Assembly (NCBI RefSeq): GCF_001984195.1
Contig: NZ_MTQN01000009.1
Span: 744,001 to 808,000, forward strand
Direction: 5' to 3'
From: Kribbella sp. ALI-6-A
GTDB lineage: Bacteria; Actinomycetota; Actinomycetes; Propionibacteriales; Kribbellaceae
Length of the DNA: 64,000 bases
Under the pieces are notes generated by a model. It saw only the letters and a list, made by a program, of their open reading frames with translations, was not told the origin of the DNA and did no database searches. This document shows, in pieces, positions 49,601 through 58,398 of this stretch (positions are counted from its first letter, which is position 1; every line of letters starts with the position of its first letter). The position numbers and the translations under genes were made by a program.

Positions 49601-52066
49601 GTCCTCGGGATCGGTGACGGTCACCTTGTAGCGGATGGTGTCGCCGAAGTCGAAGAAGCCGCCGTTCAGCGGAGCCTCGATCGAGATCGTCGGAGCGGTG
49701 TTGCCGGCGGTGATGGTCCGGTTCGAGACCGCCGTCCGGCCGTCGCTGTCGGTCACGGTCAGCCGGGCGGTGAAGACCCCGGCCGTGGTGTAGGTGTGGG
49801 TCGGCTTGGCCTCGGTGGAGTCGGTCGTCCCGTTGCCGTCGAAGTCCCACGCCAGCGTGATCGGCTGCCCGTCGGGATCACGCGACCCGGTGCTGTCGAA
49901 GGCGACCGTCAACGGCACCGGCCCGGACGTCTTGTCGGTGCTGAACTGGGCGATCGGCGCCCGGTTGCCCTGCACGTAGTCGATCCGGTAGATACCCGAG
50001 TCCGCGTTGTTGCCACCGAACCCGCTGCCCCACTCGATCACGTACAGCGCGCCGTCCGGGCCGAACTGCAGCGCGTGCGGCCGGACGAAGTTCAGCTTGC
50101 CCAGCATCCGGGACACGTCGGCGACCTTGGACCGGTCGTCGTTGAGCTGCACCGAGAACAGCCGGCTGTCGTTCCAGTCGGCGAAGACCGCCTTGCCGTC
50201 GAAGTACTGCGGCCACTTGCGGTCGGAGTCGCTGTCGGGGTCGAACTGGTACGCGCCACTGGTCATCGGCGCGCCACTGCCACCGATCTCCGGTACGCCG
50301 GTGGTCGACTTGCCCATCCACAGGCTGGCCGGGATCGCCGCGGGCAACTGGGTGATACCGGTGTTGTTCGGCGAGTTGTTCACCGGCGCGTTGCAGTTGA
50401 ACGTCGCCCCGGACGTCCCGGTGGCGAAGTCGTGGTCGTTGTACGGCGTGTTGTTGCCGACGCAGTACGGCCAGCCGTAGAAGCCCGGCTTGTCCAGGAT
50501 GTCCCACTCGACCCGGCCGTCCGGGCCGCGCGTCGGTGAGACCTGCCCGGCGTCGGGACCGTAATCGGCCACGAACAGGTGATTGGTGGTCGGGTCGATG
50601 CCGATCCGGAACGGGTTGCGGAAGCCCATCGCGTAGATCTCCGGACGGGTCTTCTCGGTCCCGGCCGGGAACATGTTGCCGGCCGGCACCGTGTAGGAGC
50701 CGTCGGGCTCGATGTGGATCCGGAGCACCTTGCCGTTCAGGTTGTTGCTGTTGGCGGAGCTGCGCTGGGCGTCCCAGGCGGCGCGGCCGGACCGCTCGTC
50801 GATCGGCGAGTAGCCGTCGGAGTCGAACGGGTTGCTGTTGTCACCGGTGGCGATGAACAGGTTGCCGTTGTTGTCGAACTCCAGCGCGCCACCCGCGTGG
50901 CAGCACTGCGCCCGCTGGGTGTCGATGCGGATGACCTGCTTCTCACTGGCCAGGTCGAGCGTGTCGCCGTTCACCTTGAACCGGGAAACCCGGTCGAAGG
51001 CCTCGGTACCGGCCGGCGAGTAGTACAGGTAGAGGAACCCGTTGGTGTCGAAGGCCGGGTCGAGCGCGATGCCGAGCAGGCCGAACTCCTGACCGGTGTA
51101 GACGTTCAGGGTGCCCGCGGTGACGACGCTGCCGTCGGTCTTGACGATCTTCACGGCACCGTTGCGGTCGATGTAGAAGACCCGGCCGTCCTTGGCGATG
51201 GTCAGTTCCATCGGGTTGGAGGTGTCGTCGTCGAGCGTGACCTTCTGGTAGCTCTCACTCAGCGACGCGCCGCAGTCGGCCGGCTGAACGCCCGCCGCGG
51301 TCTTGATCCCGCCGAGCAGGTGCTCGCGGAAGGCAGGTTCGGCGTACGACGCGATCGTGTGGCCCATCCCGGTGTACCAGGCGCGGCCGCCGTCGTAGTC
51401 CTGGCACCAGGCGATCGGGTGCTCGGCGCCCATGTTGCCGCCGGTGTAGGTCTTCTCGTCGAGCGAGGCGAGCACGTGCACGGAGTCGCGCGGGTTGGTC
51501 CGGTAGTTGTACCACTCGTCGGTGCGGTTCCAGGTGGTCGGCGCCTCGGCGGTCGACGGGTGCGCGTGGTCCTCGACCTTGACGTCGGCGTTCGGCGTAC
51601 CGGGTGGGTGGCTGTCGAAGTAGCTGCCCACCAGCTTGCCGTACCAGGGCCAGTCGTACTCGGTGTCGGAGGCCGCATGCACGCCGGCGTAACCACCGCC
51701 ACCGCGGATGTAGCGCTCGAACGCCGCCTGCTGCTCGGCGTTGAGCACGTCACCGGTGGTCGACAGCCAGATGACCACCTCGTACTTGGCCAGCTCGGTG
51801 TCGTTGAACATCGCCGCGTCCTCGGTCGCGGTGACGGTGAAGTTGTTCGCGGCCGCCAGGTCCTTGATGGTCTGGATGCCGGTCGGGATCGAGTCGTGCC
51901 GGAACCCGGCGGTCTTGCTGAAGATCAGTGCGTTGAAGGTCTCGTCGCCGTGGCCCGGATGGGCCCGCGCCGGAACTGCGCCGAGCGGAATCGCCAACGT
52001 GGCGATCAGCGCCAGCAGCACGGCACGGAGAACCGTGCCGTGCAGGCGCCTGCGTAGCTGGTGCAT
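46673..52066 (-). CDS. Giant secreted ThuA / PQQ-type sugar dehydrogenase / PKD / CBM protein
   Basis: 1797 residues from ATG 52066, which follows AAGGAGC. The signal peptide (VLRAVLLALIATLAIPLGAV, APARA) is followed by a ThuA domain (about 40-270, ALIFSKTAGFRHDSIPTG, GGGGYAGVHAASDTEYDWPW). Next is a glucose/sorbosone-dehydrogenase-like beta-propeller (about 285-690, LLGIALDPAF, AMGFRNPFRIGID, HALQFGPDGALYVIEWGSGFGG split). PKD domain 1, a further Ig-like part, a CBM6 (YFSETGG, GFIEDGDWWGW), PKD domain 2, two DUF1349/LamG-like modules and two Ig-like repeats follow. A C-terminal FIMAH-like helical domain (ALKLVERYRVAKTLPP) ends the chain. This modular layout is typical of actinobacterial cell-surface sugar oxidation proteins. 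The substrate is unknown. Confidence 0.9.
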   Translation of the reverse strand: MHQLRRRLHGTVLRAVLLALIATLAIPLGAVPARAHPGHGDETFNALIFSKTAGFRHDSIPTGIQTIKDLAAANNFTVTATEDAAMFNDTELAKYEVVIWLSTTGDVLNAEQQAAFERYIRGGGGYAGVHAASDTEYDWPWYGKLVGSYFDSHPPGTPNADVKVEDHAHPSTAEAPTTWNRTDEWYNYRTNPRDSVHVLASLDEKTYTGGNMGAEHPIAWCQDYDGGRAWYTGMGHTIASYAEPAFREHLLGGIKTAAGVQPADCGASLSESYQKVTLDDDTSNPMELTIAKDGRVFYIDRNGAVKIVKTDGSVVTAGTLNVYTGQEFGLLGIALDPAFDTNGFLYLYYSPAGTEAFDRVSRFKVNGDTLDLASEKQVIRIDTQRAQCCHAGGALEFDNNGNLFIATGDNSNPFDSDGYSPIDERSGRAAWDAQRSSANSNNLNGKVLRIHIEPDGSYTVPAGNMFPAGTEKTRPEIYAMGFRNPFRIGIDPTTNHLFVADYGPDAGQVSPTRGPDGRVEWDILDKPGFYGWPYCVGNNTPYNDHDFATGTSGATFNCNAPVNNSPNNTGITQLPAAIPASLWMGKSTTGVPEIGGSGAPMTSGAYQFDPDSDSDRKWPQYFDGKAVFADWNDSRLFSVQLNDDRSKVADVSRMLGKLNFVRPHALQFGPDGALYVIEWGSGFGGNNADSGIYRIDYVQGNRAPIAQFSTDKTSGPVPLTVAFDSTGSRDPDGQPITLAWDFDGNGTTDSTEAKPTHTYTTAGVFTARLTVTDSDGRTAVSNRTITAGNTAPTISIEAPLNGGFFDFGDTIRYKVTVTDPEDGTVNCQDVVTQPALGHDEHAHGYELYHGCEGTFPLPGDEGHVGANIFGIVTVKYTDKGAPGTGAITTEKVVQLQPKTREAEYFSETGGPGATPGVQVEDTGDTAGGGKNIGFIEDGDWWGWKPTNLTGIDRIELRAASPEAGATVQVRQGSPTDGPVVATIQVTPTGAWQTYGNFSAPVSGASLTSGPLYFVKTTGQLNVNWVKFIGKGVTENQRPVVTASASVVQGKAPLEVDFTSSATDPEGDVPLSYAWSFGDGGTGTGASPSHTYTVAGTHVATVTVTDARGAKGTAKITIKVDSPAAPTCLTGRSDGFDGTTLDTGRWSAVVRGNQELSVAGGNLVLPLTATDIYGTGNTGTPNIVLQPLPAGAWQATAKLTMPARLAYQQAGLIVYGDDDNYAKMVLQGRSTGAPSAADRIFQFIREEAGAPNEVAASNTANLGAAYPDTVWVRFTSDGANLKSSYSSDGATFTEMPETKQLAGISNPRIGMFGLANRTEALPLAAQFDYFSITPDDTAEVPTPDDEFAGTTLDACRWSAIVRPDPAAYRVTGGAVEIDTSNGDIYQGTATNPKNLLLQPAPDGDWTIETKVDASAFDERYQQAGLMVYGDDANYVKLDYLATNAPGSAVTRGIELRSEVNNAIVEPAPNAPAPTQGVWYLRLAKTGSTFTGSYSADGLAWTALPAVTNPALASASFGIYAFGADQLASKTAKFDYFKLVRDTVAPQVSLSLNPSAPSGLNGWWTGAVVATAMATDNQPGQVYLEQKIGDGDWSEYTAPVTFSTDGTHTIQVRASDTAGNVSAPESVTVKVDRTAPKSTVTGMAAGGQLGVASVVTVSATAEDALSGLSGVTLTVDGKALPAGGTLDGVALGLGAHELAATATDKAGNTSVTKVPFTVFSSYAEALKLVERYRVAKTLPPATATVMKVQLTLAEKHDRQGREAVAAVALDLFLAQARTVRDVPARTLLVAVGSDLKRKL

Positions 52067-52167
52067 GAGGTGCTCCTTATGGGTCGGATAAGGTGCGCGC
52101 TCCATCGGTTCCGGGGCGGGTCCCCGGGCGTCGGCCCTGGTACAGCTACTGCGGGTGTGCGGTTGTG

Positions 52168-53328
52168 TCAGCGGACGCCGAGCAAGTGCTCCATCGCCAA
52201 CTGGTCGAGCTTCTCGAAGCCGAGGCCACGAGCGGCCAGGGCGTCGGGGTCGTAGGTTGCCTTGCGCAACTCATCCAGGGACTCCCCCGCGCCGAGCGTC
52301 GGCTGGGCCAGGTCCGCGACCCGCGCCGCGGCGAGCGCCTCGGCGACCTCCGGGTCGGCCCGGAACGCGGCCACCTTGTCGCGCAGGATCAGGTAGTTGC
52401 GCATGCAGCCGCGCGCGGTCTCCCAGACGCCGTCGATGTCCTCGGTGCGCGGCGGCTTGTAGTCGAAGTGCACGTAGCCGTCGTATCCCGGCTGGCCCTC
52501 TGCGCCCTGCAGCACGTCGACGGTCCAGAACGCCTCGCGCAGGTTGCCCGCGCCGAAGCGCAGGTCCTGGTCGAACCGGGGACCGTGCTGCCCGTTGAGG
52601 TCGATGTGGAACAGCTTGCCGTGCCACAGCGCCTGGGCGATGCCGTGCGCGTAGTTCAAGCCGGCCATCTGTTCGTGCCCGACCTCGGGGTTGATGCCGA
52701 CCAGGTCGGGGTGCTCGAGGTCGTTGATGAAGGCGATCGCGTGCCCGATCGTCGGCAGCAGGATGTCACCGCGCGGCTCGTTCGGCTTCGGCTCCAGCGC
52801 GAACCGGATGTCGTAGCCCTGGTCGCGCACGTACGACGTGAGCAGGTCCATCGACTCCTTGTACCGGTCCAGCGCGGCCCGGACGTTCTTCGAACCGCCC
52901 GACTCCGCCCCTTCCCGGCCGCCCCACAGCACGTACGTCGTGGCGCCGAGCTCGGCGGCCAGGTCGACGTTGCGCAGCACCTTCGCCAGCGCGTACCGGC
53001 GTACGTCACGGTCGTTGGCGGTCAGACCGCCGTCCTTGAAGACCGGGTGGGCGAACAGGTTCGTGGTGGCCATCTCGACCACCAGGCCGGTGTCGGCCAG
53101 CGCCTTGGTGAACCGCTCCAGCACCTGCTGGCGCTGCGCGTCGTCCGGCACCAGGTCGTCGTCGTGGAAGGAGATCGCGGCGGCGCCCAGCTCGGCCAGC
53201 TTCTCGACCGCCAGCACCGGGTCGAGCGGCGCCCGCACCGCCGTACCGAAGACGTCGACACCTTCCCAGCCGACCGTCCACAGTCCGAACGAGAACTTGT
53301 CGGCCTTGCTCGGGGTGTATGCGTTCAC
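52168..53328 (-). CDS. xylA: Xylose isomerase
   Basis: 386 residues, the class I length of Streptomyces-type enzymes, converting D-xylose to D-xylulose. The active-site His and Asp are in [15 protein letters not shown], then [53 protein letters not shown] and [16 protein letters not shown] with the metal-binding Glu, Asp and His residues. GTG 53328 overlaps the oxidoreductase stop (GTGA) and has AGGAGA at 8 bases. ATG 53346 is less likely. It is the last gene of the XylR operon. No xylulokinase gene is adjacent, so phosphorylation must be encoded elsewhere. Confidence 0.95.
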   Translation of the reverse strand: MNAYTPSKADKFSFGLWTVGWEGVDVFGTAVRAPLDPVLAVEKLAELGAAAISFHDDDLVPDDAQRQQVLERFTKALADTGLVVEMATTNLFAHPVFKDGGLTANDRDVRRYALAKVLRNVDLAAELGATTYVLWGGREGAESGGSKNVRAALDRYKESMDLLTSYVRDQGYDIRFALEPKPNEPRGDILLPTIGHAIAFINDLEHPDLVGINPEVGHEQMAGLNYAHGIAQALWHGKLFHIDLNGQHGPRFDQDLRFGAGNLREAFWTVDVLQGAEGQPGYDGYVHFDYKPPRTEDIDGVWETARGCMRNYLILRDKVAAFRADPEVAEALAAARVADLAQPTLGAGESLDELRKATYDPDALAARGLGFEKLDQLAMEHLLGVR

Positions 53329-54488
53329 TCTGGAATCTCCTGCCATTGTCGGGAGTTCGAGCTGTCCTCGACGGCTGCCAGGACGCGCTGGACCTGCAGG
53401 CCGTCGGCGAACGACGGCTCCGGGTCCTTGCCCTCGGCAATCGCCGTGACCAGGTCGACCACTTGGTGGGTGAAGCCGTGCTCGTAGCCGAGCAGGTGAC
53501 CCGGCGGCCACCAGGCCGCGACGTAGGGGTGCACCGGCTCGGTGGCCAGGATGCGCCGGAAGCCCGCGGTCTCGGGGTCCTCGGTCGCGTCGTAGTAGTG
53601 CAGCAGGTTCATGTCCTCGAAGTCGAAGGCCAGGCTGCCGGCCGAGCCGTTGATCTCGATCCGGATCGCGTTCTTGCGGCCGGTGGCGAACCGGGTCGCC
53701 TCGAAGACACCCAGGGCACCGCTGCGGAAGTTGGCGATGAACACCGCGGCGTCGTCGACGGTGACCGGGCCGCGTTCGCTGCTCGCCGTACCGGACAGGC
53801 CGCTGTGCGCCTCGGCCTTGGGACGCTCCTTGACGAAGGTCTCCAGGCGACCGCTCACCTCGGCGATCCGGTCGCCGGTGATGAACTGGGTCAGGTCGAC
53901 GATGTGCGCGCCGATGTCACCGAGCGCGCCGGAGCCGGCCTTGTCCTTGTCGAGGCGCCACGACAGCGGCGCCTCGGGGTCGGCGATCCAGTCCTGCAGG
54001 TACTGCGCCCGGACGTGCCGGACGGTGCCGATCTTGCCCTCGGCCACCAGTTTGCGGGCCAGCGCGATCGCCGGGACCCGCCGGTAGGTGAACCCGACCA
54101 TCGACCTGATCCCGCTGCCCGCCGCCTTCTCCGCCGCGGCGGCCATCGCCTCGGCCTCCGCGACGGTGTTGGCCAGCGGCTTCTCGCAGAGCACGTGCTT
54201 GCCGGCCTCGAGCGCGGCGATCGCGATCTCGGCGTGGCTGTCGCCCGGCGTACAGACGTCGACCAGCTGGACGTCGTCACGATCCAGCAGCGTGCGCCAG
54301 TCGGTCTCGGTCGTGCTCCAGCCGAGCTTGCCCGCGGCCTCCTGCACCGCCTCGGCGTTGCGGCCGCACAGGACGTTGAGGTCCGGGTGCAGCGGCAGGT
54401 CGAAGAAGCGCGGCGCGTTGCGCCAGGCCTGCGAGTGGGCGGCCCCCATGAAGGCGTAACCGATCAGGCCGATGCCCAGGTTCGTCAT
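53325..54488 (-). CDS. Gfo/Idh/MocA-family NAD(P)-dependent oxidoreductase
   Basis: 387 residues. The N-terminal Rossmann fold has [28 protein letters not shown] with the catalytic Lys of the EKP motif, and [20 protein letters not shown]. The C-terminal domain reads [20 protein letters not shown] and [14 protein letters not shown] with the DxxxH pair. It oxidises or reduces a sugar or inositol. Its place between the sugar transporter and xylA suggests a role in pentose or related sugar metabolism, but the substrate cannot be assigned. AAGGGAA precedes ATG 54488. Confidence 0.92.
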   Translation of the reverse strand: MTNLGIGLIGYAFMGAAHSQAWRNAPRFFDLPLHPDLNVLCGRNAEAVQEAAGKLGWSTTETDWRTLLDRDDVQLVDVCTPGDSHAEIAIAALEAGKHVLCEKPLANTVAEAEAMAAAAEKAAGSGIRSMVGFTYRRVPAIALARKLVAEGKIGTVRHVRAQYLQDWIADPEAPLSWRLDKDKAGSGALGDIGAHIVDLTQFITGDRIAEVSGRLETFVKERPKAEAHSGLSGTASSERGPVTVDDAAVFIANFRSGALGVFEATRFATGRKNAIRIEINGSAGSLAFDFEDMNLLHYYDATEDPETAGFRRILATEPVHPYVAAWWPPGHLLGYEHGFTHQVVDLVTAIAEGKDPEPSFADGLQVQRVLAAVEDSSNSRQWQEIPE

Positions 54489-54524
54489 ACCGTGTGTTCC
54501 CTTTCTCAGCTCTCGCGGTGTTGG

Positions 54525-55592
54525 TCAGCTTTCGAAGGCGGTCGGGAGGTACTGGTCCACGTTGTCCTTGGTGACGACCGGCGCGTACAGCTGGACGGTG
54601 CGCGGCACCTCGACCTCCACCAGGTCGCCGAGGGCCTTCTTCTGCACCAGCAGGCGAGCCAGCCGGACGCCGTCCGCGCCCTGCGTGGACGGGTAGATGA
54701 CAGTCGCCCGCATCAGCGTGTTGCCGGCCTTGATGTCGCGCATCACGTTCGCCGAACCGGCGCCACCGACGACGAAGAACTCCTTGCGGCCGGAGTTCTT
54801 GATCGCGGCCATCACGCCGACCCCCTGGTCGTCGTCGTGGTTCCAGATCGCGTCGATCTTCGGCGCGGCCTGGAGCAGGTTGGCGGCGGCCTTCTCACCG
54901 GACTCGACGGTGAACTCGGCGGCGACCCGGTTGTTCACCTTCAGGCCGCAGTCGGCCAGCGCCTCCTTGAAGCCCTGGCTGCGGGCCTGGGTCAGCGGCA
55001 GCGAGTCGATCCCGGCGATCTCGGCGATCACCGCGTCCTTCTTGCCCTTCATCTCCTGGCAGATGTAGGTGCCGGCCGAGACGCCCATGCCCTTGTTGTC
55101 GCCGAGCACGGTGGTCCGGGCCGCGAAGTTGCTGCTGAACTCGCGGTCGACGTTGACCACCGTGATGCCGGCCTCCATCGCCTTGGTCGCGACGGGGGTC
55201 AGCGCGGCGCCGTCGAACGGCAGCAGCACGATCGCGTCGACCTTCTGGTTGATGAAGGTCTCGACCTGGCTGATCTGCTGGCTCACGTCGTTGGTGCCCT
55301 CGGCCACCACCAGTTCGACGTCGGACAGCTTCTTCGCCTCGGCCTGAGTGGCCTTGGTGATCGCGCTCATCCAGCCGTGGTCGGCGGCCGGCGCGGAGAA
55401 GCCGATCTTGACCTTCTGGCCCGGCTCGTCGTTCTTTCCGGCGGCCGCCGGCTGGTTGGAGTTGCTGTCGGCGGTCTTCTCGGCCTCCGGGGTGTTGCTG
55501 GTGCAGGCGATCAGTGCCAGCGAGCTCAGGCCGGCCACACCGGCGACCTTCAGGGATCGTGCTGTCAGGAACCGCGCGGGTCGTGCGGACAT
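54525..55592 (-). CDS. Sugar ABC transporter substrate-binding lipoprotein (RbsB/XylF type)
   Basis: 355 residues with a lipoprotein signal (SLKVAGVAGLSSLALIAC, Cys near 30). The mature part is a periplasmic-binding-like I fold: KIGFSAPAADHGWMSAITKA, VDAIVLLPFDGAALTPVATKA, AGITVVNVDREFS, AIWNHDDDQGVGVMAAIKNSG. This is the ribose/xylose-binding class. ATG 55592 follows GGAGG at 6 bases. It feeds the RbsC/MglC-type permease and ATPase upstream in the operon. Xylose is the likely ligand from the XylR operator and xylA in the same unit. Confidence 0.93.
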   Translation of the reverse strand: MSARPARFLTARSLKVAGVAGLSSLALIACTSNTPEAEKTADSNSNQPAAAGKNDEPGQKVKIGFSAPAADHGWMSAITKATQAEAKKLSDVELVVAEGTNDVSQQISQVETFINQKVDAIVLLPFDGAALTPVATKAMEAGITVVNVDREFSSNFAARTTVLGDNKGMGVSAGTYICQEMKGKKDAVIAEIAGIDSLPLTQARSQGFKEALADCGLKVNNRVAAEFTVESGEKAAANLLQAAPKIDAIWNHDDDQGVGVMAAIKNSGRKEFFVVGGAGSANVMRDIKAGNTLMRATVIYPSTQGADGVRLARLLVQKKALGDLVEVEVPRTVQLYAPVVTKDNVDQYLPTAFES

Positions 55593-55636
55593 CGTCGTCC
55601 TCCAATGTGCGAACTGCTCTACAGGGGTAACGGAAC

Positions 55637-56845
55637 TCATGGTGTGGTGGCGCGGGCGGCCAGGCGCTGCTGGAGGAGGACCGCGATCACGATGATCAGG
55701 CCCTTCGCCACCGACTGCGCGGAGAAGCTCAGGTTGTTCAGGGTGAAGACGTTGTTCAGCGTCGTGAAGATCAGTACGCCGAACACGGTGCCGACGATCG
55801 TGCCGCGGCCGCCGGACAGCAGCGTGCCGCCGATCACCACCGCCGCGATCGCGTCCAGCTCGTACAGCACACCGTGGGTGGAGCTTCCGGTCGTCGTCCG
55901 GGCCATCAGCATCACCGCGGCGATCCCGCAGCACAGGCCGGCCAGCACGTAGAGGGCGACGGTGTGGCGCTGGACCTTGATGCCGGCCAGCCGAGCCGCT
56001 TCGGCGTTGCCGCCGACCGCGAAGGTGCGGCGGCCGAAGGTGGTGCGGTTGAGCAGCACCCAGCCGAGCGCGGAGACGATGACGAACATCCAGACCAGCA
56101 CCGGCACGCCGATCACCGAGCCGCCGAAGATGTCGAAGAACGACCTGACGGAGATGATCTGGGTCTTGCGGTCGGAGATGATCTCGGCCAGACCGCGCGC
56201 CGCGGCCAGCATCGCCAGCGTCGCGATGAACGGCACGATCTTGCCGTAGGCGATCAGCAGGCCGTTGACCAGGCCGCAGGCCGAACCGACCAGCAGCGCG
56301 GTGGTGACGATGAAGATGACGCCGTAGTCGGCGGCCAGCTGCTGGGTGGCCAGCGTGGTGGCCCAGACCGACGACAACGCGAGCATCGCGCCGACGGACA
56401 GGTCGATGCCACCGCCGGTGATGACGAACGTCATACCGATGCTGACCACGCCGATCACCGCGGCCGCCCGCAGGATGGTGAGGACGTTGGCGCTGGTGGC
56501 GAAGGTGTCACCGGAGGTGACGACGCCGACGATGCACAGCACCACCAGCGCGACCACGAGTCCGACGTTGCGCCCCATCCCGCCGCGCAGCAGGGCCGCT
56601 CCCCCGGTACGCCGTGGCGCCCCCGGCTGGGTCGTGGTCGACTGGGTCGACGCCGTACCGCCGTCGAGTGCCTGGGCCGGCAATCCGTCCCGCGGCCCCT
56701 GGGCCGCCTGGGCGGGCAACCCGGTGGCTGATCCCGCTCCCGCCGGCGTGGCGCCGGCGGTGCTGGGAACGGAGTCCTGGACGGAGGGCTTTCCGTTCGG
56801 TGTTTCGGGGTTCGTCCCCGGTCGTGCGACTTCCTCGCCCATCAC
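55637..56845 (-). CDS. Sugar ABC transporter permease (RbsC/XylH type)
   Basis: 402 residues. A disordered Pro/Thr/Ala-rich cytoplasmic N-terminus of about 90 residues is longer than usual. It is followed by about ten hydrophobic helices. Family motifs include VITGGGIDLSVGAMLALSSV, GLVNGLLIAYGKIVPFIATLAM, GRRTFAVGGNAEAARLAGI, ALYVLAGLCCGIAAVMLMAR, LDAIAAVVIGGTLLSGGRGT. GTG 56845 overlaps the ATPase stop (GTGA), and ATG 56842 is one codon in. It forms the channel of the xylose-type importer. Confidence 0.93.
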   Translation of the reverse strand: MMGEEVARPGTNPETPNGKPSVQDSVPSTAGATPAGAGSATGLPAQAAQGPRDGLPAQALDGGTASTQSTTTQPGAPRRTGGAALLRGGMGRNVGLVVALVVLCIVGVVTSGDTFATSANVLTILRAAAVIGVVSIGMTFVITGGGIDLSVGAMLALSSVWATTLATQQLAADYGVIFIVTTALLVGSACGLVNGLLIAYGKIVPFIATLAMLAAARGLAEIISDRKTQIISVRSFFDIFGGSVIGVPVLVWMFVIVSALGWVLLNRTTFGRRTFAVGGNAEAARLAGIKVQRHTVALYVLAGLCCGIAAVMLMARTTTGSSTHGVLYELDAIAAVVIGGTLLSGGRGTIVGTVFGVLIFTTLNNVFTLNNLSFSAQSVAKGLIIVIAVLLQQRLAARATTP

Positions 56846-58398
56846 ACGGCACTTCCTTCCATCACCAGGTCCAGGACCCGGTGCTCGTCGATGTCCACCG
56901 CGGGACCGGTGTGTACGGCCCGCCCCTCCCGCATCACCACGACCCGGTCGGCCAGACCGAGCACTTCCTCGACCTCGCTGGAGACCAGCACGATCGCGAC
57001 TCCGTTCGCGGCCAGCTTGCGAATCAGCGCGTAGATCTCCGAGCGCGCGCCGACGTCGACCCCTCGGGTCGGTTCGTCCAGCAGCAGCACCCGGCAGTCC
57101 CGGAGCAGCCAGCGGGCCAGGACGACCTTCTGCTGGTTGCCGCCGGACAGGTTGCGCACCGGATGCTCCACCCCCGCTGGGCGGACGTCCAGCGCCTTGG
57201 TCAACTCCTCCGCGGCCTTCTTCTCCGCGGCGCCGTTGAGGAACCCACCGCTGGCGAACCGCTGCATCGTCGAGACCGTGATGTTCTTGTAGACCGCCTC
57301 GTCGAGCAGCAGCGCCTGGCTCTTGCGTTCCTCGGGCGCCAGGCCGACACCGGCCTTGACCGCCGCCTGGACCCGGCCCGGCTTCAGCTCGGTGCCGTCG
57401 ACGCGGACGGATCCGGTCGCGGCCCGGCGAGCGCCGTACACGGTCTCCAGGATCTCGGAGCGGCCGGAACCGACCAGGCCGGTCAGGCCGAGGATCTCGC
57501 CGGCCCGGACCACGAAGCCGATGTTCTCGAACTCGCGCGGCCGGGACAGGTCGGTCACCTCGAGCACGGTCGGCGCGTCGTCCGGAACCGTGCCGCGGGG
57601 TGGGAAGACGTACTCGATCGAGCGGCCGGTCATCAGCCGGATCAGCTCGGACGTCGGCGTCTGGCGCGCGTCCAGGCCGGTGGCCACGGTGGCGCCGTCC
57701 TTCAGCACGGTGACCCGGTCGCCGATCTCGCGGATCTCCTCCAGCCGGTGCGAGATGTAGATGACCGCGACGCCGCGGGACGTCAGGCCGCGGATCACCC
57801 GGAACAGGTTGCCGACCTCTTCGGAGTCGAGCACGGCGGACGGCTCGTCCATCACGATCAGCTGAGCGTCACGGGACAGCGCTCTGGCCATGCTCACCAC
57901 CTGCTGACCGGCGGCCGGCAGCAGCCCGACGGCGCGGCCGACCGGGATCTCGCCGTGGCCAAGGCCTTCGAGGATCTCCCGCGCCCTGGTGTTCGCCTCG
58001 TGCCGGCGGGTCAGCCCGAAGCGGGCCGGCTCGTGGCCGAGGAACACGTTCTCGGCGACGGTCAGGTCGGGCACCAGGTCGAGCTCCTGGTAGATCGCGG
58101 CGATGCCGAGGTCGATCGCGGCGGTCGGGCTGTTCAGCGCGACTTGCTTGCCATCGACAACGATCGCGCCCTGGTCGGGCTGGTGCGCGCCGGTCAGCAC
58201 GCGGATCAGCGTCGACTTGCCGGCGCCGTTCTGGCCGAGCAGGCAGTGCACCTCGCCCCGCCGGACGTCGAGATCGACGCCGTCCAGTGCCCGGACGCCT
58301 GGGAACTCCTTCACGATCCCGGTCATCCGCAACAGTTCTTCGTCGGCCACCCCATCACCTCTCCTACTGACCCCGCCCACGGTGTTCTGACTGCTCAT
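56842..58398 (-). CDS. Sugar ABC transporter ATP-binding protein (RbsA/XylG type, two ATPase domains)
   Basis: About 518 residues with two fused ATPase domains. Domain 1 has an intact Walker A (GQNGAGKST), Walker B (LIVMDEPSAVLD) and ISHRLEE, but a changed signature. Domain 2 has a degenerate Walker A (GLVGSGRSE) and an intact LSGGNQQKV and LLLDEPTRGVDVG. This asymmetry is normal in the RbsA/MglA/XylG family. ATG 58398 overlaps the XylR stop (ATGA) with GGAG 7 bases upstream. GTG 58350 after AGGAG is an alternative. Confidence 0.93.
   Translation of the reverse strand: MSSQNTVGGVSRRGDGVADEELLRMTGIVKEFPGVRALDGVDLDVRRGEVHCLLGQNGAGKSTLIRVLTGAHQPDQGAIVVDGKQVALNSPTAAIDLGIAAIYQELDLVPDLTVAENVFLGHEPARFGLTRRHEANTRAREILEGLGHGEIPVGRAVGLLPAAGQQVVSMARALSRDAQLIVMDEPSAVLDSEEVGNLFRVIRGLTSRGVAVIYISHRLEEIREIGDRVTVLKDGATVATGLDARQTPTSELIRLMTGRSIEYVFPPRGTVPDDAPTVLEVTDLSRPREFENIGFVVRAGEILGLTGLVGSGRSEILETVYGARRAATGSVRVDGTELKPGRVQAAVKAGVGLAPEERKSQALLLDEAVYKNITVSTMQRFASGGFLNGAAEKKAAEELTKALDVRPAGVEHPVRNLSGGNQQKVVLARWLLRDCRVLLLDEPTRGVDVGARSEIYALIRKLAANGVAIVLVSSEVEEVLGLADRVVVMREGRAVHTGPAVDIDEHRVLDLVMEGSAV

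Noticed and set aside
46367..50539. 1390-codon open frame on the plus strand
   Set aside because: Opposite the ThuA/dehydrogenase gene and Arg/Val/Asp-rich without motifs. It is a shadow frame.
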